The translations under genes were made by a program, and so were the position numbers. Shown here piece by piece: positions 59,573 through 64,000 of a stretch of 64,000 bases of DNA. Numbering within the stretch: position 1 is the first letter of the stretch; each line of letters starts with the position of its first letter. The DNA comes from Burkholderiaceae bacterium (GTDB lineage: Bacteria; Pseudomonadota; Gammaproteobacteria; Burkholderiales; Burkholderiaceae_C). The notes under the pieces are model-generated. The model was not told where the DNA came from, ran no database searches, and worked only from the letters and a program-made list of their open reading frames with translations. The DNA is taken from positions 1 through 64,000 of the forward strand of contig JAIESX010000027.1 in assembly GCA_019745555.1 (NCBI GenBank), read 5' to 3'.

Positions 59573-60603
59573 AGCCGCTGGCCATCACCCTGGGCGATGC
59601 GGCAGGCATCGGCCCGGAGATCATTCTCAAGGCCTTCCGCGAGGCCCCCGACGTCCTCCGGGGGTGTTTCGTGGCAGGCGACGCGGCGGTACTGCGCCGG
59701 GCCGCCGTCTGGGTGGACAGGGTCGAACTCGGCCTGATCCAGGCGCCGGAGGAGGCCCTGGCGCTGGCATCCGGGTCCGTGCCGGTGCTGCAAGTGGCCA
59801 GCCTGGAGGGCGAGGCGCCGGTGGGGCGTATCAGTGCCGCCGCCGGCCGCCTGGCCGGGCGCTGCGTGCGCTGGGCCGCCCAGGCAGCGTTGCGCGGCGA
59901 GATCGCGGGTCTGGTCACGGCGCCGCTGCACAAGGAGGCCTTGTCCGCCGCGGGAGCTCCCTACGATGCCTTTGCCGGGCACACCGAACTGCTGCAGGCC
60001 GAGGCGGCGGCTTTTCTGGGCCGGCCGATTGGGGACTTGCCCGTGCGCATGATGCTGGCCAATGAGGAATTGCGAACGGTGCTGGTCAGTATCCATGTGT
60101 CGCTGCGCGAGGCGATCGAGGCTGTGACCCTGGACAACGTGCTGCGGACCCTGCACATCACGCATGCCGCCTTGCGCCCTCTGTTGGGGCGCACGCCGCG
60201 CATGGCTGTGGCGGGCCTGAATCCTCATGCGGGGGAGGGCGGCCTGTTCGGGCGCGAGGAGATCGAGATCATCGTGCCGGCTGTTGCCCGGGCCCGTGAG
60301 GCCGGGCTGGACGCGGATGGCCCGCATGCGCCAGACACGGTGTTCATGCGTGCGCGCCGTGGCGAGTTTGATGTGGTGGTGGCCATGTACCACGACCAGG
60401 GTCTGATTCCCGTGAAGTACCTGGGGGTGGAAAAAGGGGTTAATGTCACCCTGGGTCTGCCCCTGGTGCGTACCAGTCCGGACCATGGCACCGCTTTCGA
60501 CATTGCGGGGACGGGGCAGGCCGATGCCTCCAGCCTGATCGAGGCGGTGCGCATGGCCCGCCGGCTTGTTGTCGAGCCGGGGGCGGGGGGTCGAGTCGGC
60601 TAG
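59569..60603 (+). CDS. 4-hydroxythreonine-4-phosphate dehydrogenase family (PdxA-like)
   Basis: 344-residue NAD-dependent dehydrogenase of the PdxA family, which in vitamin B6 synthesis oxidises 4-phosphohydroxy-L-threonine. Metal-ligand histidines are in FAGHTELLQAE, VSIHVSLREAI and GLNPHAGEGGLFG; AMYHDQGLIPVKY is conserved. The N-terminal motif is GDAAGIGPEI rather than the usual GDPAGIGPEI. The family also has paralogues for D-threonate or D-erythronate breakdown (PdxA2), so assignment as PdxA is probable but not sure. Overlaps the Nif3-like gene by 4 bp. Confidence 0.87.
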   Translation: MKPLAITLGDAAGIGPEIILKAFREAPDVLRGCFVAGDAAVLRRAAVWVDRVELGLIQAPEEALALASGSVPVLQVASLEGEAPVGRISAAAGRLAGRCVRWAAQAALRGEIAGLVTAPLHKEALSAAGAPYDAFAGHTELLQAEAAAFLGRPIGDLPVRMMLANEELRTVLVSIHVSLREAIEAVTLDNVLRTLHITHAALRPLLGRTPRMAVAGLNPHAGEGGLFGREEIEIIVPAVARAREAGLDADGPHAPDTVFMRARRGEFDVVVAMYHDQGLIPVKYLGVEKGVNVTLGLPLVRTSPDHGTAFDIAGTGQADASSLIEAVRMARRLVVEPGAGGRVG

Positions 60604-60679
60604 AATTCCGCGTTGACCGCCCGGCCTGCGCTTGGGCGTGACAGGATTTCAAAACCCGGTAGATTGATTGAGGAACTCC

Positions 60680-61291
60680 ATGAGCGACACGCTTGCCGAT
60701 AAGAGTCAGATGGACCCGAGCAAACGGACGTGGCTGATTGCCACGGGTTGTGCAGGTACCGTAGGTGGCGTGGCAGCCGCCATCCCCTTTGTCAGCACCT
60801 TCCAGCCCTCGGAGCGTGCCAAGGCCGCCGGTGCGGCGGTGGAAGTCGATATCTCCACGCTCAAGCCGGGCGAGAAAGTCGTGGTGGAGTGGCGCGGCAA
60901 GCCGGTTTGGATCATGCGTCGCACGCCCGAGCAGCTGGCCACCCTGGACAAGGTCGAGTCCCAGTTGGCCGACCCCAATTCCGATCGCAAGGCCTACCCG
61001 ACGCCTGATTACGCCAAGAACCAGCACCGTTCGATCAAACCCGAGGTCTTCGTCGGCGTGGGTATCTGTTCGCACCTGGGCTGCTCGCCCAGCGACAAGC
61101 TGACCCCGGGCCCCCAGCCTTCGCTGCCCGATGACTGGCAGGGCGGCTTTCTCTGCCCATGCCACGGCTCGACCTTCGACATGGCCGGCCGGGTATTCAA
61201 GAACAAGCCGGCCCCGGACAACCTGGAAGTGCCGCCGCACATGTACCTGTCCGACAGCAAGCTGCTGATCGGCGAAGACAAGAAGGCTTGA
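60680..61291 (+). CDS. petA: Ubiquinol-cytochrome c reductase iron-sulfur (Rieske) subunit
   Basis: Rieske [2Fe-2S] protein of cytochrome bc1, 203 aa. N-terminal membrane anchor (TWLIATGCAGTVGGVAAAIP) preceded by SKRT, a weak Tat-type signal as usual for this subunit. Cluster ligands are in ICSHLGCSP and LCPCHGSTFD, with the bridging Cys pair present. ATG 60680 has a GAGG SD; an ATG at 60668 is less likely. petB follows after 11 bp. Confidence 0.96.
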   Translation: MSDTLADKSQMDPSKRTWLIATGCAGTVGGVAAAIPFVSTFQPSERAKAAGAAVEVDISTLKPGEKVVVEWRGKPVWIMRRTPEQLATLDKVESQLADPNSDRKAYPTPDYAKNQHRSIKPEVFVGVGICSHLGCSPSDKLTPGPQPSLPDDWQGGFLCPCHGSTFDMAGRVFKNKPAPDNLEVPPHMYLSDSKLLIGEDKKA

Positions 61292-61302
61292 GGAACAAGA
61301 AC

Positions 61303-62715
61303 ATGGCTGAATTCAAGGAACTCCCCGCCGACGCACCGACCGGTGCCAAGGTGATGAACTGGTTCGAGAACCGGTTCCCCACGGCATTCGACGCCTACCG
61401 CGTCCACATGTCCGAGTACTACGCTCCGAAGAACTTCAATTTCTGGTACTTCTTCGGCTCGCTGGCCATGCTGGTGCTGGTGATCCAGATCGTGACCGGC
61501 ATCTTCCTGGTCATGCACTACAAGCCGGATGCGGCCCTGGCCTTTGCCTCGGTCGAGTACATCATGCGCGACGTGCCCTGGGGCTGGCTGATCCGCTACA
61601 TGCACTCTACGGGCGCGTCGGCCTTCTTCGTGGTGGTCTACCTGCACATGTTCCGCGGCCTGATCTACGGCTCCTACCGCAAGCCGCGTGAACTGGTCTG
61701 GGTGTTCGGCTGCGCCATTTTCCTGGTGCTGATGGCCGAGGCCTTCATGGGCTACCTGCTGCCCTGGGGGCAGATGTCCTACTGGGGCGCCCAGGTGATC
61801 GTGAACCTGTTCGCGGCCATCCCCTTCGTCGGTCCGGACCTGGCCCTGCTGATCCGTGGCGACTACGTGGTCGGTGACGCCACGCTGAACCGCTTCTTCA
61901 GCTTCCACGTGATTGCCGTGCCCCTGGTCCTGCTGGGCCTGGTGGTGGCCCACCTGCTGGCCCTGCACGATGTCGGCTCCAACAACCCGGACGGTGTCGA
62001 GATCAAGGGCCCGGACGCCCCCAAGGATGCCAAGGGCAAGCCGCTGGACGGCATTCCCTTCCATCCCTACTACACCGTGCACGACATCATGGGCGTGGGC
62101 GTGTTCCTGATGGTGTTCTCGGCCATCGTGTTCTTCGCGCCCGAGTTCGGCGGCTACTTCCTGGAGTACAACAACTTCATTCCGGCCGACCCGCTCAAGA
62201 CCCCGGCTCATATCGCCCCGGTCTGGTATTTCACGCCCTTCTATTCCATGCTGCGCGCCATCACCACCGAGATGATGTACGCGCTGATCCTCTGCGTGGT
62301 GGTCGCTGCCGCCCTGGCTGTGATCAAGGGTCAGCTCAATGCCATGTTCAAGGCCGTGATCGGCGGCGGTGCTGTGGTGCTGATCGCCCTCATGCTGGCC
62401 ATCGACGCCAAGTTCTGGGGCGTGGTCGTCATGGGTGGGGCCGTGATCATCCTGTTCTTCCTGCCCTGGCTGGACAACAGCCCGGTCAAGTCCATCCGCT
62501 ACCGTCCGGACTGGCACAAGTACCTCTACGGCATCTTCGTGATCAACTTCGTGATCCTGGCCTACCTCGGTGTGCAACCGCCCTCGCCGATCGGCGAGCG
62601 CGTGTCCCAGGTCGGCACCCTGTTCTATTTCGGCTTCTTCCTGCTGATGCCCTGGTGGAGTCGCCTGGGTGAGCCCAAGCCGGTGCCCAGCCGCGTGACC
62701 TTCGAGGCGCACTGA
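61303..62715 (+). CDS. petB: Cytochrome b of the bc1 complex
   Basis: Full-length cytochrome b, 470 aa, with two b-type hemes and the quinone sites. Seen: IQIVTGIFLVMHYKPD, the heme-ligand helices with MHSTGASAFFVVVYLHMFRG and SFHVIAVPLVLLGLVVAHLLALH, and the Qo motif as PADPL with WYFTPFYSMLRA after it. Eight or more membrane helices. SD AGGAAC lies 5-10 bases upstream. Confidence 0.97.
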   Translation: MAEFKELPADAPTGAKVMNWFENRFPTAFDAYRVHMSEYYAPKNFNFWYFFGSLAMLVLVIQIVTGIFLVMHYKPDAALAFASVEYIMRDVPWGWLIRYMHSTGASAFFVVVYLHMFRGLIYGSYRKPRELVWVFGCAIFLVLMAEAFMGYLLPWGQMSYWGAQVIVNLFAAIPFVGPDLALLIRGDYVVGDATLNRFFSFHVIAVPLVLLGLVVAHLLALHDVGSNNPDGVEIKGPDAPKDAKGKPLDGIPFHPYYTVHDIMGVGVFLMVFSAIVFFAPEFGGYFLEYNNFIPADPLKTPAHIAPVWYFTPFYSMLRAITTEMMYALILCVVVAAALAVIKGQLNAMFKAVIGGGAVVLIALMLAIDAKFWGVVVMGGAVIILFFLPWLDNSPVKSIRYRPDWHKYLYGIFVINFVILAYLGVQPPSPIGERVSQVGTLFYFGFFLLMPWWSRLGEPKPVPSRVTFEAH

Positions 62716-62730
62716 GCCGGAGACAACAAC

Positions 62731-63489
62731 ATGAAAAAGATCATTCTTGCCCTCACCACCTTCTTCGCGCTGAGCACGGGCGCGCTGGCTGCCGAAGGCG
62801 GCATCGCCTGGGACAAGGCGCCCGTCAAGACCAGCGACCACGCCTCGCTGCAGAACGGTGCCAAGCTTTTCGTGAACTACTGTCTGAACTGCCACTCGGC
62901 AGCCTTCATGCGCTACAACCGCCTGCAGGACATCGGTTTCACCGCCGAGCAGATCAAGGACAACCTGCTGTTCACGACCGACAAGGTCGGCGAGACCATG
63001 AAGGCCGCCATCGATCCCAAGCAGGCCAAGGAGTGGTTTGGTGCCAACCCGCCCGACCTGACGCTCATCGCCCGCTCGCGCGCGGCTGTCGGCAAGGGCT
63101 CGGGGGCGGACTACCTCTACACCTTCCTGCGCACCTTCTACCCGGACGACACCAAGGCCACGGGCTGGAACAACCTGGCTTTCCCCAGCGTGGGCATGCC
63201 ACACGTGCTGTGGGAACTGCAGGGCCAGCGCCGCCCCATCATCGAGGTGAAGGAAGACCATGGCCACAAGGTCGAGGTCTTCAAGGGCTGGCAGCAGATC
63301 ACGCCCGGCACCATGACGCCCCTGCAGTACGACCAGGCCATGGGTGACCTCGTGAACTTCCTGCAGTGGATGGGCGAGCCGGCCCAGAACACCCGCGTGC
63401 GCATCGGCGTGTGGGTCATGCTCTTCCTGCTGATCTTCACCATCTTTGCATGGCGCCTGAACGCGGCTTATTGGAAAGACGTCAAGTAA
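62731..63489 (+). CDS. petC: Cytochrome c1
   Basis: Heme-bearing subunit of bc1 that passes electrons to soluble cytochrome c, 252 aa. Signal peptide residues 1-20 (ends ALAAEG), heme motif YCLNCHSAAFMRYNRL, the Met-ligand region TPGTMTPLQYD, and a C-terminal membrane anchor (WVMLFLLIFTIFAWRLNAAYWK). A terminator follows at 63542-63579. Needs ResB/CcsB for heme attachment. Confidence 0.96.
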   Translation: MKKIILALTTFFALSTGALAAEGGIAWDKAPVKTSDHASLQNGAKLFVNYCLNCHSAAFMRYNRLQDIGFTAEQIKDNLLFTTDKVGETMKAAIDPKQAKEWFGANPPDLTLIARSRAAVGKGSGADYLYTFLRTFYPDDTKATGWNNLAFPSVGMPHVLWELQGQRRPIIEVKEDHGHKVEVFKGWQQITPGTMTPLQYDQAMGDLVNFLQWMGEPAQNTRVRIGVWVMLFLLIFTIFAWRLNAAYWKDVK

Positions 63490-63502
63490 GCGGCTACACC
63501 GA

Positions 63503-63531
63503 AAGTTTTGCACCAAAATAGTGCAAAACTT
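63503..63531 (+). promoter_or_regulatory. NtrC-like palindrome between petC and sspA
   Basis: AAGTTTTGCAC (63503-63513) and GTGCAAAACTT (63521-63531) form a perfect 11-bp inverted repeat. Its core TGCACCAAAATAGTGCA (63509-63525) matches the 17-bp NtrC consensus TGCACCA-N3-TGGTGCA at all but one conserved base. No sigma54 -24/-12 promoter is seen after it. It could instead be an RNA hairpin of the petC 3' end. Confidence 0.4.
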
Positions 63532-63541
63532 GCAATTGAGG

Positions 63542-63579
63542 GAGTGGGTTTGCGACAATGCAACCCACTCTTTTCATTT
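63542..63579 (+). terminator. Intrinsic terminator of petABC
   Basis: GAGTGGGTT-TGC (63542-63553) pairs with GCAACCCACTC (63560-63570) with one bulged T and a 6-nt loop, followed by TTTTCATTT. The hairpin also overlaps a weak promoter-like pair (TTGCAA at 63530, GACAAT at 63554), which could serve sspA. Confidence 0.75.
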
Positions 63580-63644
63580 GGACCTCACCTGGCTTGCTGG
63601 AGGGGTCTCCCCCAACCGGATCTGTTCTTTAGGAGCCTCCCACC

Positions 63645-64000
63645 ATGATGGTGCTGTACTCGGGCACGACCTGCCCCTTCTCCCACCGCTGCCGCTTTGT
63701 CCTGTTCGAGAAGGGCATGGATTTCGAGATCCGCGACGTCGACCTCTACAACAAGCCCGAGGACATCAGCGTCATGAACCCCTACGGCCAGGTGCCCATC
63801 CTGGTGGAGCGGGATCTGATCCTGTACGAGTCCAACATCATCAACGAGTACATCGACGAGCGCTTCCCGCACCCGCAGCTCATGCCCGGCGACCCGGTCG
63901 ACCGTGCCCGCGTGCGCCTGTTCCTGCTCAATTTCGAGAAGGAGCTGTTCGTGCATGTGGCGACGCTGGAGAACCGTGCCAGCAAGAGCAACGAGAAGGC
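63645..64000 (+). CDS. sspA: Stringent starvation protein A homologue, GST fold (partial)
   Basis: N-terminal 118 residues of a GST-like protein; the frame is open at the window end, so the 3' part is missing. The thioredoxin-like domain reads VLYSGTTCPFSHRCRFVLFEKG and GQVPILVERDLILYESNIINEYIDERFP, a close match to SspA, the RNA-polymerase-associated stress protein. AGGAG SD precedes ATG 63645 (ATG 63648 also possible). The petABC-sspA order is standard for betaproteobacteria and supports SspA over an ordinary glutathione transferase. Confidence 0.9.
   Translation, partial: MMVLYSGTTCPFSHRCRFVLFEKGMDFEIRDVDLYNKPEDISVMNPYGQVPILVERDLILYESNIINEYIDERFPHPQLMPGDPVDRARVRLFLLNFEKELFVHVATLENRASKSNEK

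Noticed and set aside
63521-63536. Sigma54 -24/-12 promoter after the NtrC-like site
   Set aside because: AGTGC...TTGCA lacks the required GG at -24, so it does not meet the consensus.
61009-63558. 849-codon minus-strand frame opposite petABC
   Set aside because: petB and petC share a frame, giving a long antisense run; no protein features.

Overview
This window is a compact, GC-rich, gene-dense chromosomal segment with about 68 protein-coding genes and no rRNA, tRNA, CRISPR array or prophage that I can see. Gene content and order point to a betaproteobacterium of the Burkholderiales, most like Comamonadaceae. The signs are the order mlaFEDACB-ABC transporter-ibaG-murA-his operon-HIT-tatABC-DegS-like protease, the pilMNOPQ-aroKB-dgt block, System II cytochrome c maturation (ResB/CcsB) after a cytochrome c4, and petABC followed by sspA. 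The genus is an inference. Many genes overlap by 4 bp (ATGA or GTGA), so most of the window is translationally coupled operons.

Layout. 1-5405: a BNR-repeat (sialidase-like) protein with a membrane partner, then a minus-strand glycan operon (GT9, GtrA, ArnT-like GT). 5424-10100: metK divergent from two tandem LpxL-type acyltransferases, then a hydrolase and engB on the minus strand. 10172-16092: cytochrome c4, resB, ccsB, msrP, msrQ. 16033-21353: a di-iron MBL-fold protein with a near-ideal FNR-type promoter, lysA, lptM, cyaY (opposite strand) and a class A PBP. 21623-32814: pilMNOPQ, aroK, aroB, dgt, an MFS transporter, DUF1415, an unusual methyltransferase and a glycine-zipper lipoprotein. 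32815-33682: a REP-associated tyrosine transposase (RAYT) gene between REP-like palindromes. 33746-39954: gltBD. 40101-47179: the Mla lipid-transport operon, a second ABC transporter, ibaG and murA. 47283-55577: histidine operon hisGDCBHA-(hexose-6-P mutarotase)-hisFIE, a small membrane protein and a HIT protein. 55644-58415: tatABC facing a DegS-like protease. 58452-60603: a YkgJ-type Cys protein, a Nif3-like protein and a PdxA-family protein. 60680-63489: petABC (cytochrome bc1). 63645-end: sspA, cut by the window edge.

Themes. Envelope building and maintenance dominates: lipid A acylation, LPS or glycan sugars, LptM, PBP1A, Mla, MurA and the type IV pilus machine. A respiratory c-type cytochrome module is also complete here (c4, ResB/CcsB, bc1). 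Tat export genes sit in the same window as two predicted Tat clients, MsrP and the Rieske protein. No intergenic gap exceeds 300 bp; the longest is the 269-bp divergent region between the PBP gene and pilM.

I did not find a clearly new multi-gene system. The observations I consider most worth checking are the FNR-box/-10 pair upstream of the di-iron MBL-fold (ODP-like) gene, the RAYT and its flanking palindromes, an NtrC-like palindrome between petC and sspA, the mutarotase inside the his operon, the DUF1415-methyltransferase pair, and two genes (resB, mlaF) whose start codons directly abut an intrinsic terminator.
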